DNA from: an uncultured Hyphomicrobiales bacterium
GTDB lineage: Bacteria; Pseudomonadota; Alphaproteobacteria; Rhizobiales; Rhizobiaceae
Length of the DNA stretch: 64,000 nucleotides
Assembly: GCA_943908365.1 (NCBI GenBank)
Contig: CALTTH010000002.1
Coordinates: forward strand, 39,057-103,056
Direction of reading: 5' to 3'
The notes beneath the pieces are model-generated. The model had not been told where the DNA came from. It ran no database searches and worked only from the letters and a program-made list of their open reading frames with translations. The position numbers and the translations under genes are program-made. Position 1 is the first letter of the stretch. Every line of letters begins with the position of its first letter. This document shows positions 26,689 through 35,404 of the stretch, in pieces.

Positions 26689-28391
26689 GCAATGCCATAA
26701 CGAGCACGCGTGACGCGCCTTTGGACGAAGCAGGCGAGCAAGCCGCTTCGCCCGCAGCGACAGCACCTGCACCGGAGGAGGCTGCACCGGTGCCGCCAGC
26801 GCAGCCTGCGGAAAAGCCGCTTCGCGAAAAGCTTATGTACATCGCCGCTGGTCTTGCCTTCTTCATCACCCAAGGCATGGGCATGAACATCGTCATGGCC
26901 AATCTGTATCAGCTGCAGGGCGAGTTCTCCGGCACGGTGGCGGAGGTCGCGGGGCTGTCAGCCGCCTATATGGCGCCTTACGCGACCTTCTCAATTGCGC
27001 TGTTCAAGGTGCGCCAGCAATATGGCCTGCGGCCGTTTGCGGAAATCAGCATCATCGCTTTCGTCCTGGCGTCGTGTCTCAACCTCTTCGTCACGGATTT
27101 GCACTCCGCCATCGTCGTGCGCTTCGTCAGCGGCATGGCGGCTGCACCGTTGTCATCTCTCGGCTTCCTCTACATTCTCGAAGCCTTCCCCGTGCAGCGC
27201 AAACTCACTCTTGGCCTCAGCATCGCCCTGACGGGAACGCTTCTAGCTGCACCCCTTGCTCGTATCGTCTCGCCACCTCTCTTGCAGATCGATGGCTGGC
27301 ACGCGCTCTACAGCATGGAAGGGGGTCTAGCGCTTGCGGTTCTGCCCATCATCTATCTTCTGCCATTGACAGCACCTCCCCGGGTCAAGGTCATCGAGCG
27401 CCTGGATATCTTAAGCTACCTGCTGTTTGCCGGTGGGCTTGGCTGCCTTGCGGTGTTTCTGACGCTTGGCCGTTTTTACTGGTGGTTCGAGACCTGGTGG
27501 CTCGGCGTTCTGCTGGCAACCTCTATCACCCTGTTGACCGTGATGACGATGATCGAATTGCCGCGCAAGAACCCGATGCTCGATCTGCGCTGGATCTTCT
27601 CGCGCACCAATCTGCATCTTATCGCAGTCCTGCTGGTCTATCGCGCCGTCTCGTCGGAACAATCCTCCACAGCCGTCAGCCTCTATCAGCAGCTCGGCAT
27701 CCTCAATGACCAGACCACGGGCCTTTATGGTCTCATCATTCTGGCAACTGTGCTCGGCGGCGCCACCTGTGCTTTGCTGATGCTGACGAGATATGTCGAG
27801 ACCGCCCACGTCATCGCGCTGTCCTGTATCGCGCTTGGCGCCTTCATGGACAGTACATCGACGAACCTGACGCGTCCCGAGCAAATGTATCTGAGCCAGG
27901 CGATGATCGCCTTCGGTGCTGCGATGTTCCTGCCGCCGGTGATGGCGAAGGGCTTTGGTGCCGCATTGGCGAAAGGCCCGCCTTATTTGGTCAATTTCAT
28001 CACCATCTTCCTGTTCACCCAGATTACAGGATCGATGCTGACGACAGGCCTACTGGGCTCCTTCGTGACGCTGAGGGAAAAGTTCCACTCCAACGTCCTG
28101 GTGGAGAGCATCCTTCTGCAAAATCCGCAGGTTGCGCAGCGCATCAGCCAGCTTTCCGGTGCCTACAGCCATGTGCTCACCGATCCGACGCTTCTGCGAG
28201 CGGAGGGCGTGACCCTTCTTGCCCAGCAGGTGTCGAGAGAGGCCTATATCCTGGCTTACAACGACACATTCCTGCTGATCGCCATCTGCGCTGCCGCAGC
28301 TCTCGTGATGCTGCTCCTTCACCTGGCGTGGCTGCGCATCAAACCATTGATGACGGGCGGCGAGAGCGCCGCCGCCGTTTCCCAATCCTGA
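26685..28391 (+). CDS. MFS multidrug efflux permease (EmrB-like)
   Basis: A 568-residue permease of the major facilitator superfamily, probably DHA2-like with about 14 membrane helices. It has an unusual Ala/Pro/Glu-rich cytoplasmic N-terminus of about 45 residues. The GTG start overlaps the marR stop. It is followed after 18 nt by the HlyD-type adaptor, so the pair should form a tripartite pump with an outer-membrane channel encoded elsewhere. The substrate is unknown. A long first extracellular loop and the FHSNVLVESI segment near residue 465 are features of EmrB relatives. Confidence 0.85.
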   Translation: MSNAITSTRDAPLDEAGEQAASPAATAPAPEEAAPVPPAQPAEKPLREKLMYIAAGLAFFITQGMGMNIVMANLYQLQGEFSGTVAEVAGLSAAYMAPYATFSIALFKVRQQYGLRPFAEISIIAFVLASCLNLFVTDLHSAIVVRFVSGMAAAPLSSLGFLYILEAFPVQRKLTLGLSIALTGTLLAAPLARIVSPPLLQIDGWHALYSMEGGLALAVLPIIYLLPLTAPPRVKVIERLDILSYLLFAGGLGCLAVFLTLGRFYWWFETWWLGVLLATSITLLTVMTMIELPRKNPMLDLRWIFSRTNLHLIAVLLVYRAVSSEQSSTAVSLYQQLGILNDQTTGLYGLIILATVLGGATCALLMLTRYVETAHVIALSCIALGAFMDSTSTNLTRPEQMYLSQAMIAFGAAMFLPPVMAKGFGAALAKGPPYLVNFITIFLFTQITGSMLTTGLLGSFVTLREKFHSNVLVESILLQNPQVAQRISQLSGAYSHVLTDPTLLRAEGVTLLAQQVSREAYILAYNDTFLLIAICAAAALVMLLLHLAWLRIKPLMTGGESAAAVSQS

Positions 28392-28409
28392 TCCTTCAGA
28401 GACCCCAAA

Positions 28410-29477
28410 ATGCTAAAAAAGATTTTCACACCCATTACTCTTATCGTTCTTCTCGGCGGCATCGCCGGGGTTGCGCTGGTTCTCTACGCCTGGCGCCTCC
28501 CGCCCTTTTCCAGCCATGTCGAAATGACTGACAATGCCTATGTGCGCGGCTACGTCACCACGATGAGCCCACAGGTCAGCGGCTACATCGTGGATGTGCC
28601 GGTCAAGGATTATCAGGAGGTCAAACAGGGTGACCTGCTGGTCAAGATCGATGACCGCATCTTCCGCCAAAGATTGGCCCAGGCCGAAGCCACACTCGCC
28701 GGCCAGACGGCAGCCTCGGATAACTCCCGCCAGCAGGAAAACGCTGCCCGCGCCAATATCGCGTCGAGCCAGGCCGCGGTGGATAGTGCCGAAGCGTCTT
28801 TGAAACAGGCGCAGCTTGCTGCCGATCGTCAGGACAACCTGATCCGCAGCGGCGTCGGCACCTCTAGTCTTCAGGAAGAAGCGCAAGCCAATCTCGAAAA
28901 GTCCCGTGCCGGGCTGTCGCAGGCCAAGGCAGCACTCGAAGTCGCGCGTCAGGATTTACAGACCATCATCGTCAACCGCAGCTCGCTTCAGGCCGCCGTC
29001 GCCAATGCGCAAGCCGCAGTCGAACTCGCCCGGATCGATCTGCAAAATACGGAGATCAAGGCGCCGCGCGATGGCGAACTGGGCGAGGTTGGCGCGCGTG
29101 TCGGCCAATATGTGGCTGCTGGAAGCCAGTTGATGGCGGTCGTGCCTCACGAGGTGTGGGTTGTTGCAAACTTCAAGGAGACCCAACTTGCGGGTATGGA
29201 AGTCGGCCAGCCGGTTTCGATCTCGGTTGATGCCCTTCACCGTCATAAATTGATGGGCAAGGTGGAGCGCTTCTCGCCCGCTGCCGGTTCGGAGTTCGCC
29301 GTGATCAAGCCGGACAATGCCACCGGGAATTTCGTCAAGATTGCCCAGAGAATAGGCGTGCGGGTGTCAATCGATCCGGACCAGCCGGCCGCGAAGGAAC
29401 TGTCTCCCGGCATGTCGGTGGTGGTGCGCGTCGACAAGAGTAGGGCACCGGTGACTGAGCAGGCAGCGGCGAGGTAA
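28410..29477 (+). CDS. HlyD/EmrA-type periplasmic adaptor of the efflux pump
   Basis: A 355-residue membrane fusion protein. A single N-terminal membrane helix (about 7-27) precedes the motif TDNAYVRGYVTTMSPQVSGYI, which is the EmrA-type lipoyl half. A long Ala/Gln/Ser-rich coiled coil (about 85-210), the second lipoyl half (APRDGELGEV) and a beta-barrel domain follow. It connects the MFS permease to an outer-membrane channel. It is co-transcribed with marR and the MFS gene. Confidence 0.92.
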   Translation: MLKKIFTPITLIVLLGGIAGVALVLYAWRLPPFSSHVEMTDNAYVRGYVTTMSPQVSGYIVDVPVKDYQEVKQGDLLVKIDDRIFRQRLAQAEATLAGQTAASDNSRQQENAARANIASSQAAVDSAEASLKQAQLAADRQDNLIRSGVGTSSLQEEAQANLEKSRAGLSQAKAALEVARQDLQTIIVNRSSLQAAVANAQAAVELARIDLQNTEIKAPRDGELGEVGARVGQYVAAGSQLMAVVPHEVWVVANFKETQLAGMEVGQPVSISVDALHRHKLMGKVERFSPAAGSEFAVIKPDNATGNFVKIAQRIGVRVSIDPDQPAAKELSPGMSVVVRVDKSRAPVTEQAAAR

Positions 29478-29561
29478 TCTTCGCCAGGCCTTTCACGTTC
29501 GAGCCTTTCAGCTCACATCGAGAGTTGGAGGGCTTTATCGCGTTTACCTGGTCGCATCTGC

Positions 29562-30272
29562 TCAGCCTTCCCGCCACTCCGCAGGCAGACAGAAGATTTC
29601 TCGAAATCCTTTGTCGCCAGCAGGCGTGATCCTCAAAGCGCGGCTATCGGTGCGGCGCGTCACCCAGCCAAGGTCGAGTATGCGCTGAAAAAGCGCAGTA
29701 CCGACGTGTCCCGCAATGTGGTGCCGTCTCTCGCTCCAGTCCAGGCACGTGCGGCAAAGCGGTCGCTTCGACCGAGTGCCATCGTGGAGATCGATGCCGA
29801 AATCCACCAGGAAGGCCTTGCCCTGTTCCGTCACAAGCGCGCCCTCGTCGGAAAGCAGAATGTGTCCCCTGCCGCTGAGACTGTCGGCCATTGCTACTGC
29901 AAGCCGGCCTGCGATGTGGTCGTAACAACTGCGGGCAAGTCGCATGTCCTTTTCCTTCGGCCCGATAGGATGATGCCGTCTCGGCCCGGCCGCGGCAATC
30001 GACATTAGTGCGTCGATCCCATGGGCAACCTGCGCAGAAGCAAGCCGGTAGTAGCGATGGCGGCCCTGTTTCACCGTCGTCAGCAGATTGGCGTCCACCA
30101 TCTTCGCCAGATGCTCGCTGCCCGTCTGCGGCGTTACACCCGCACCTCGGGACAACTCACCTGCTGTCAGCGCCTGCCCACCCATAAGGGCGCAGAGAAT
30201 GTTTGCGCGCGTGGTATCGCCAATCAGGTTGGCGATGGCGGCAATGGTGTTGGGGGAGGCGATACCGGTCAT
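29562..30272 (-). CDS. ArsR-type helix-turn-helix regulator
   Basis: A 236-residue protein with an N-terminal winged helix (IANLIGDTTRANILCALMGGQALTAGELSRGAGVTPQTGSEHLAKMVDANLL, in the ArsR style). A ~130-residue C-terminal domain contains a conserved-looking RPLCRTCLDWSERRHHIAG segment with two cysteines and adjacent histidines, which may bind a ligand or metal. It is longer than plain ArsR proteins. The ATG at 30272 was chosen to begin near the HTH; there is no good Shine-Dalgarno sequence. It is divergent from the EamA gene and probably regulates it. Confidence 0.82.
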   Translation of the reverse strand: MTGIASPNTIAAIANLIGDTTRANILCALMGGQALTAGELSRGAGVTPQTGSEHLAKMVDANLLTTVKQGRHRYYRLASAQVAHGIDALMSIAAAGPRRHHPIGPKEKDMRLARSCYDHIAGRLAVAMADSLSGRGHILLSDEGALVTEQGKAFLVDFGIDLHDGTRSKRPLCRTCLDWSERRHHIAGHVGTALFQRILDLGWVTRRTDSRALRITPAGDKGFREIFCLPAEWREG

Positions 30273-30318
30273 GGGAGGAACACTATCATCCGAGTACGCC
30301 TTCGTCAGCGGGCCATTG

Positions 30319-30334
30319 TTCGGCCGGTACCGAA
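30319..30334. promoter_or_regulatory. Possible operator in the ArsR/EamA divergent region
   Basis: TTCGG-N6-CCGAA, a 16-bp interrupted palindrome in the 121-bp gap between the divergent ArsR-type regulator and the EamA permease gene. A short inverted repeat like this can occur by chance in GC-rich DNA; the position is the only other support. Confidence 0.25.
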
Positions 30335-30393
30335 GCTTCCCATCGCAGCGCAACTCTATAAAGAAGGATCGCTTCGACAGAGAGACTGAGAGA

Positions 30394-31317
30394 ATGACCG
30401 ACAAAAAGCTGCTGCCCGAACTTGCCCTGCTTGTGTTGCTGGGGTGCCTGTGGGGCAGTTCCTACACTTTCATCAAGATCGGCATCGAGACGATCCCGCC
30501 GCTGACGCTGATTGCGGCTCGCACCGCGATAGCCGGCAGCATTCTCACCATTATCATTCTCTCGCGAGGCTTGCGGCTGCCAAAGGATCCAGCACTGTGG
30601 AAGATGTTTGCCATCCAGGCGGTGCTGAACAGTGTCCTTCCATTCACGCTGATCGCCTGGGCAGAGCACTACATCGATGCCGGCCTTGCAGTCATTCTCA
30701 ACTCGCTGACGCCGGTCTTTACCTTTATGCTGACGGCGATCATCACCCGACATGAGGTGGTGAATGGCCGAAAGCTCTTCGGCGTCATGATCGGTCTCGT
30801 TGGGACGGTGGTCATGATCGGCGTTCAGGCGCTGAATGGATTGGGCGATGTGGTGCTGGCACAAATGGCGGTCATCCTTGCCACCGCTTTCTATGCAGGC
30901 GCGGCAATTTTCGGGAAGAATTTCAAGGGTATCGATTCGATGATCCCCGCCGCTGCCTCACTGATCTGCGGGGCGATAATTCTTATTCCGGTGAGCTTGG
31001 TGGTAGACCGCCCATGGGAGCTTGCGCCCTCAACGCGTTCGATTGCGGCCCTGATCGGGCTCTCGATATTCTCCACCGCGCTCGCTTTTACCATCTACTT
31101 CCGCCTCGTCCGCACGTTGGGGTCGCTCGGAACGACGGCACAGGCCTATGTGCGCGTGCCCGTAGGCGTGGCGATCGGCGTAATATTTCTGGGGGAGCAA
31201 CTGCGTGCGAGCACGATGATCGGTCTCGTCTGTATTCTTGCCGGCGTTATAGCCATGACGCTGCCGACACGCCGTCAGATCGGAGCGACGGCAGAGGCGA
31301 AGGTGTCCGGCCAATAA
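30394..31317 (+). CDS. EamA family (DMT) permease
   Basis: A 307-residue inner-membrane transporter with ten helices in two EamA repeats; the first contains LGCLWGSSYTFIKIGIETIPPLTLIAARTAIAG. DMT permeases export amino acids or other metabolites; the substrate is unknown. The open frame reaches far upstream through the divergent regulator, but the ATG at 30394 begins the membrane domain correctly. Divergent to an ArsR-type regulator and ended by a strong bidirectional terminator. Confidence 0.88.
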   Translation: MTDKKLLPELALLVLLGCLWGSSYTFIKIGIETIPPLTLIAARTAIAGSILTIIILSRGLRLPKDPALWKMFAIQAVLNSVLPFTLIAWAEHYIDAGLAVILNSLTPVFTFMLTAIITRHEVVNGRKLFGVMIGLVGTVVMIGVQALNGLGDVVLAQMAVILATAFYAGAAIFGKNFKGIDSMIPAAASLICGAIILIPVSLVVDRPWELAPSTRSIAALIGLSIFSTALAFTIYFRLVRTLGSLGTTAQAYVRVPVGVAIGVIFLGEQLRASTMIGLVCILAGVIAMTLPTRRQIGATAEAKVSGQ

Positions 31318-31332
31318 TCCACCGCCCAAACA

Positions 31333-31362
31333 AAAACCCCGGATGTCGCCATCCGGGGTTTT
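31333..31362. terminator. Bidirectional terminator between EamA gene and rplI
   Basis: A perfect 13-bp stem AAAACCCCGGATG/CATCCGGGGTTTT with a 4-nt loop (TCGC). The A/T arms give a T-tract in both directions, so it can end both the rightward EamA transcript and the leftward rpsF-rpsR-DUF2232-rplI transcript. Confidence 0.85.
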
Positions 31363-31389
31363 GTCTTTGAGCCCAGGGGCTCGAAGATA

Positions 31390-31965
31390 TTAGTCGTCGT
31401 CGCCGTCGCGGTCAGCATCCGGATCGAAGAAGTCTTCCGGACGCAGTGCGTCTTCGTCAACGCCGTAGATGGCGTCAGCGGAGGTGAGGCTTTCGCCCTT
31501 GGCCTGACGTTCAGCTTCTTCAGCCGAACGGGCAACGTTCAGCTCAACCTGAAGCTCGACTTCCGAGTGCAGGTGAAGCGTAACATTGTGCAGACCGATG
31601 GTCTTGATCGGCGTGTTGAGTTCGACCTGGTTACGGCCAACATTGAAGCCTTCGGCGCCGAGGATTTCAACGACGTCACGGGCAGCAACAGAACCGTAGA
31701 GCTGACCGGTTTCGCCAGCGGAACGAACAACGATGAAGCTCTTGCCTTCGAGTGCGTCGGCAACCTTCTGGGCTTCGGACTTGCGCTCGAGGTTACGCGC
31801 TTCGAGCGTTGCGCGCTCGGTTTCAAAACGGGTCTTGTTGGCAGCGTTGGCGCGCAGCGCCTTGCCCTGCGGCAGCAGGAAGTTACGTGCGTAGCCGTCA
31901 CGAACCTTTACGGTTTCGCCCATCTGGCCAAGCTTTGCGATACGCTCGAGAAGAATGACTTCCAT
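31390..31965 (-). CDS. rplI: 50S ribosomal protein L9
   Basis: A 191-residue L9. The N-terminal rRNA-binding domain (MEVILLERIAKLGQMGETVKVRDGYARNFL-type start), the long connecting helix and the C-terminal domain are recognisable. It carries a ~40-residue acidic tail ending in DADRDGDDD that E. coli L9 (149 residues) lacks; long tails are usual in Rhizobiales. AAGGA lies about nine bases before the ATG. It is last in the rpsF-rpsR-DUF2232-rplI unit. Confidence 0.97.
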   Translation of the reverse strand: MEVILLERIAKLGQMGETVKVRDGYARNFLLPQGKALRANAANKTRFETERATLEARNLERKSEAQKVADALEGKSFIVVRSAGETGQLYGSVAARDVVEILGAEGFNVGRNQVELNTPIKTIGLHNVTLHLHSEVELQVELNVARSAEEAERQAKGESLTSADAIYGVDEDALRPEDFFDPDADRDGDDD

Positions 31966-31980
31966 CTTCTTGATCCTTTC

Positions 31981-33000
31981 TTATTTGGAGTTGGTTTCGT
32001 TCGATTGATCGGAGTTCCGCGCAGGCGTAAGGGAGATCGTGCTGCGCACGTCGCTGAGGCCCAGGAGGAGGATGAAGAACAGCGGAAACATGAAAACCGC
32101 CGAAAGGTATGCGAGGACCAGAACCGGCAAGCGCCAGTCCTTGCCCTTGGAGCGGTGATGCAGCGAGGCGTAACCCGCCATGATGAATCCCGCACCGAAT
32201 GTGCCGCAGAGAACCGCACCGACCATGGCGGCAATGCCGCCAAAGAATGTCAGGACGATGCCTCCAAGGAAAATGAAGATCGCATTGCGATGCATGCGAA
32301 GTGCGGCTGCGATATCTTCGCGTGGGCGAAGACCCTTGCCGAAGGAGCGCACCATGCGACTTGCGAAATAGTAGGCCGCAAACAAAAGCATAACCCAGAG
32401 GCCGCCCTGGATCATCGGCAGCATCAGAACCAGAAGCGACTTTGTTTGCGAAAGCGCTGCCGGATCTGGCTTGAAAGTCGATTCGCTTGCCTGAACCGAC
32501 GCCATCATCAGATCGACCATTTGCGAAACGAGCTCGGGACCATAGCCGATCATCGTTCCAAGGATGATGACCGAGACCGTGATCAGGCCGCAAAGATGCA
32601 GAACGATGCCGGAGAGCGGATACCACGCCATCAGGTCTTCGGGGCCGCCGATTTCAGCAGCAGGCCGCGCGAGGTTTGCAAGGTGAGACAGCCAGCCAGC
32701 CGGGATCAGTGTAAAGATCGCGATCGTCACGGCAAAGAGCGGGGAGACGGCAAGCGCGCCGAGGAAGCCGGCGGACAGGACGGCAACGATGGCCGCGGCA
32801 TTGCCCCAGCCGAGGCCGGCAACGAGGACCGGCATGGCGGAAGCCGCATAGAGGAGGAAAGACATCGACGACTGTGCCGTTGCGCCAAGCGTTAGAAACG
32901 CGGCGCATATGCCGGCAAGAATGCCGGTGATCAGCACTGTCTGGTTCAATTGTCTCAACGTCGCTGTCCTGCTGGTCTTAGCAGTTAGAGGACCGTTCAT
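31981..33000 (-). CDS. DUF2232 multispanning membrane protein
   Basis: A 339-residue integral membrane protein with about eight to nine hydrophobic segments, no known enzymatic motif and a short polar C-terminus rich in Ser, Asn and Thr. Its position between rpsR and rplI is the diagnostic context for the alphaproteobacterial DUF2232 protein. The function is unknown. A hairpin after rpsR and 147 nt of spacing separate it from the ribosomal genes upstream, so its expression may be lower. rplI starts 15 nt after its stop. Confidence 0.85.
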   Translation of the reverse strand: MNGPLTAKTSRTATLRQLNQTVLITGILAGICAAFLTLGATAQSSMSFLLYAASAMPVLVAGLGWGNAAAIVAVLSAGFLGALAVSPLFAVTIAIFTLIPAGWLSHLANLARPAAEIGGPEDLMAWYPLSGIVLHLCGLITVSVIILGTMIGYGPELVSQMVDLMMASVQASESTFKPDPAALSQTKSLLVLMLPMIQGGLWVMLLFAAYYFASRMVRSFGKGLRPREDIAAALRMHRNAIFIFLGGIVLTFFGGIAAMVGAVLCGTFGAGFIMAGYASLHHRSKGKDWRLPVLVLAYLSAVFMFPLFFILLLGLSDVRSTISLTPARNSDQSNETNSK

Positions 33001-33112
33001 TTGAACGTCGTCCCCAACATGGGGTTTGGTGTCAGTCGATCCGCGCCCAACGCGGAAGGAATTGGAGCTCTTGAAGAGGCTGACTGAGAGTCGTTTGCTT
33101 CGAGAGGAAGAA

Positions 33113-33138
33113 CGAGGTCGCGTAAAACCGCGACCTCG
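33113..33138 (-). terminator. Hairpin after rpsR, probable attenuator
   Basis: A perfect 10-bp stem CGAGGTCGCG/CGCGACCTCG with a 6-nt loop, 9 nt beyond the rpsR stop in the leftward direction and followed by TTCTTCC. It has no strong U-run, so partial termination or 3'-end protection of the rpsF-rpsR message is more likely than full termination. Confidence 0.5.
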
Positions 33139-33147
33139 AAACTTGAT

Positions 33148-33396
33148 TTACGCTACAACGTAAGGCAGCAGGCCGAGGAAGCGTGCACGCTTGATCGCCT
33201 GAGCGAGTTCGCGCTGCTTCTTCTGGGAAACGGCGGTGATGCGCGAAGGAACGATCTTGCCGCGCTCGGAAATGTAGCGCTGCAGGAGACGAACGTCCTT
33301 GTAGTCGATCTTCGGAGCGTTTGCGCCGGAGAAGGGGCACGTCTTACGACGGCGGTGGAAGGGGCGGCGTGCCTGGGAAGAGGATGCGTCAGCCAT
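33148..33396 (-). CDS. rpsR: 30S ribosomal protein S18
   Basis: An 82-residue S18 with the characteristic core DYKDVRLLQRYISERGKIVPSRITA and basic N-terminus (RRPFHRRRKTCPF). It binds the 30S platform together with S6. AAGGAG eight bases before the ATG supports the start. The rpsF stop lies 12 nt upstream, so S6 and S18, which form a heterodimer, are made from one message. Confidence 0.98.
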   Translation of the reverse strand: MADASSSQARRPFHRRRKTCPFSGANAPKIDYKDVRLLQRYISERGKIVPSRITAVSQKKQRELAQAIKRARFLGLLPYVVA

Positions 33397-33408
33397 TATT
33401 GTTTCTCC

Positions 33409-33846
33409 TTATGCACGGTCTTCGCGCGGACGGCGCGGACGGTCTTCGCGCGGTGCGCCATCACGGGGACCACGGTCGCCACGGTCAGGACGGTCGCCGT
33501 CGCGGCGCGGGCGGTCGTCACGGTCGCGCTTCTGCAACATCGCAGACGGACCTTCTTCGTGAGCTTCCACAGCGATGGTCATGTAACGAAGAACGTCTTC
33601 GTTGATGCGCATCTGGCGCTCGATTTCGTGGATAGCAGCCGCGGGAGCGTCGATGTCCATCAGAGCGTAGTGAGCCTTGCGGTTCTTCTTGATGCGGTAG
33701 GTGAGGGACTTCAGACCCCAGTTCTCGATGCGTCCGACTTTACCGCCGAACGATTCGATAACGCCCTTGTACTGTTCGACAAGTGCGTCGACCTGCTGGG
33801 CAGTGATATCCTGCCGGGCAAGGAAGATGTGTTCGTAAAGAGCCAT
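33409..33846 (-). CDS. rpsF: 30S ribosomal protein S6
   Basis: A 145-residue S6. The ferredoxin-like core starts MALYEHIFLARQDI and ends near residue 100. A highly charged tail of Arg/Asp repeats (DRDDRPRRDGDRPDRGDRG-type) follows, longer than in E. coli, where glutamates are added post-translationally. First gene of the rpsF-rpsR-DUF2232-rplI unit. A candidate promoter lies about 225 bp upstream at 34070-34097. In other bacteria the S6-S18 complex represses this operon through the leader; I could not identify that structure here with confidence. Confidence 0.98.
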   Translation of the reverse strand: MALYEHIFLARQDITAQQVDALVEQYKGVIESFGGKVGRIENWGLKSLTYRIKKNRKAHYALMDIDAPAAAIHEIERQMRINEDVLRYMTIAVEAHEEGPSAMLQKRDRDDRPRRDGDRPDRGDRGPRDGAPREDRPRRPREDRA

Positions 33847-34062
33847 TTAAGCTTTGCCTTTCTTGCGTTTCATTCATCACCCGGCAACGGCGCTAAGCCT
33901 CAACGACTGCTCTTGATCGGAAAACCGGAGGCAAGAAAAGCGTTGTTCGAGACGGTCGAGAGCGGAGACACGGGAGGCCGGAAAAACCTTATGGTTCCTG
34001 CTGTTTCGAGATCGAAACCAGCCCTCCGTTCAGCCACCAGCCATAAGACCGGGTGTTGTGAA

Positions 34063-34105
34063 CAGCGCGCTTATACTGAATTTTGTTGCGAATGCAAGCG
34101 CGCTG
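34063..34105 (-). promoter_or_regulatory. Candidate rpsF promoter flanked by a 10-bp inverted repeat
   Basis: On the minus strand TTGCAT (34097-34092), a 16-nt spacer and TATAAG (34075-34070) form a promoter-like pair. Perfect 10-bp arms CAGCGCGCTT (34063-34072) and AAGCGCGCTG (34096-34105) overlap the -10 and -35 elements. The element also lies 30 nt past the aldo/keto reductase stop, so the arms could instead act as its terminator. The rest of the 33847-34134 gap is the rpsF leader, with no gene. Confidence 0.45.
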
Positions 34106-34134
34106 CCCGAAAAAGCCTGGTTTAAGGGCCTCGA

Positions 34135-35178
34135 TCAGATTGCCATCGGATACTGACGATGGATATCGGCGATACCCTTCAGCACCTCGTCGGAGAGTGT
34201 GACATCGGCCGCGGCGATATCCGTCTTCAACTGCTCCATCGTCGTTGCACCGATAATCACGGACGCCATGAAGGGGCGCGTAAGACAAAAGGCAATCGCG
34301 AGCTGGGCCGGATCGACACCAGCCTCATAGGCCAGTTCGAGATAGGCCTTCACCGGTGCTTCCTGCAGAGGCTGAAGGCGTCCGCCGATGTCGTGATTGA
34401 TCGACCCGCGTGATCCTTCCGGGCGCGCACCGTTTTGATACTTGCCAGTCAGGATGCCACCAGCAAGCGGCGAATAGGCAAGCAGGCCGACATCTTCATG
34501 GTGGGCCACTTCTGCCAGATCGAGATCGAAGCTGCGATAGAGTAGGTTGTACTCGTTTTGGATGGAGGCGACGCGTGGGAGCCCCTTGGCTTCGGCAATA
34601 TCGATATATTTCTGCGTGCCCCAGGCGCTTTCGTTGGATAGCCCGATGGCGCGGATCTTGCCGGCCTTTACCAGCTCGCCCAGCGTTTCTAGCTTCTCGT
34701 TGAACTCTTCGAGCGTCTTTTCCTTGTTCTGCTTGGAGGCATCGAAGCTCCACGCGCCACGGAAATGGTAGGTGCCGCGGTTTGGCCAGTGGATCTGGTA
34801 GAGGTCGATGTAATCGGTCTTCAGGCGATTGAGGCTGGTATCGACGGCTTCGCGAATGGCTGCGGCATCGATATCGCGCCCACCGCGAATGTAATCGCGA
34901 CCGGAACCAGCAACCTTGGTGGCGAGAACAACCTCGCTGCGCTTGCCGGTCTTCTCGAACCACGTCCCGATATAGTCTTCAGTGCGCCCTTGCGTTTCGG
35001 CAGAGACCGGCGTCGTCGGGTAGAGCTCGGCGGTGTCGAAGAAGTTCACGCCGTTCTCAAGTGCGTAGTCCATCTGCTCATGGGCCTCGGCCTCGGTGTT
35101 CTGCGTGCCCCATGTCATCGTGCCAAGGCAGATTTCCGACACGGAAATGCCCGTGCGTCCCAACGTGTTCTGTTTCAT
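34135..35178 (-). CDS. Aldo/keto reductase, Tas-like
   Basis: A 347-residue NADP-dependent TIM-barrel oxidoreductase. The catalytic tetrad is visible: D48 (FFDTAELY), Y53, K88 (VLATKVAG) and H130 (YQIHWP). The order LGTMTWGTQN, ETQGRTEDYIG, IGLSNESAWG, QNEYNLLYRSF and LGATTMEQLKT follows E. coli Tas closely. Physiological substrate unknown. The long upstream frame is spurious; the ATG at 35178 starts the barrel. Divergent from fabD with a 226-bp shared promoter region. Confidence 0.93.
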   Translation of the reverse strand: MKQNTLGRTGISVSEICLGTMTWGTQNTEAEAHEQMDYALENGVNFFDTAELYPTTPVSAETQGRTEDYIGTWFEKTGKRSEVVLATKVAGSGRDYIRGGRDIDAAAIREAVDTSLNRLKTDYIDLYQIHWPNRGTYHFRGAWSFDASKQNKEKTLEEFNEKLETLGELVKAGKIRAIGLSNESAWGTQKYIDIAEAKGLPRVASIQNEYNLLYRSFDLDLAEVAHHEDVGLLAYSPLAGGILTGKYQNGARPEGSRGSINHDIGGRLQPLQEAPVKAYLELAYEAGVDPAQLAIAFCLTRPFMASVIIGATTMEQLKTDIAAADVTLSDEVLKGIADIHRQYPMAI

Positions 35179-35404
35179 GGAAATGTCTCGTTTTGCTTGG
35201 AAGGTGGGCAGAAAGTAATGCGGAATTGCCGCAGCGCAAGAAAAAACATTCCGTCTCGATCTCTGTGGAAGAGAACGGCGAAACAGATGGCAAAGGCGTC
35301 GCAAGCGGCGCAAAGCCTTGACTTTGCGGGCCGGAATGTGAATGGAAAGCCCCACAATGGAAGGGAAGGCCCGACAACAGGCCAAAAAAGAAGGACCGCA
35401 TTCC

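Noticed and set aside
31567..32895. Forward 442-codon frame opposite rplI and the DUF2232 gene
   Set aside because: It spans two unrelated genes on the other strand and is extremely charged; a shadow frame.
33847..34062. S6-S18 autoregulatory leader RNA before rpsF
   Set aside because: Such a structure is known upstream of rpsF in many bacteria, but I could not identify the bulged CCG motif with a convincing stem here. A covariance-model search of this leader would decide.
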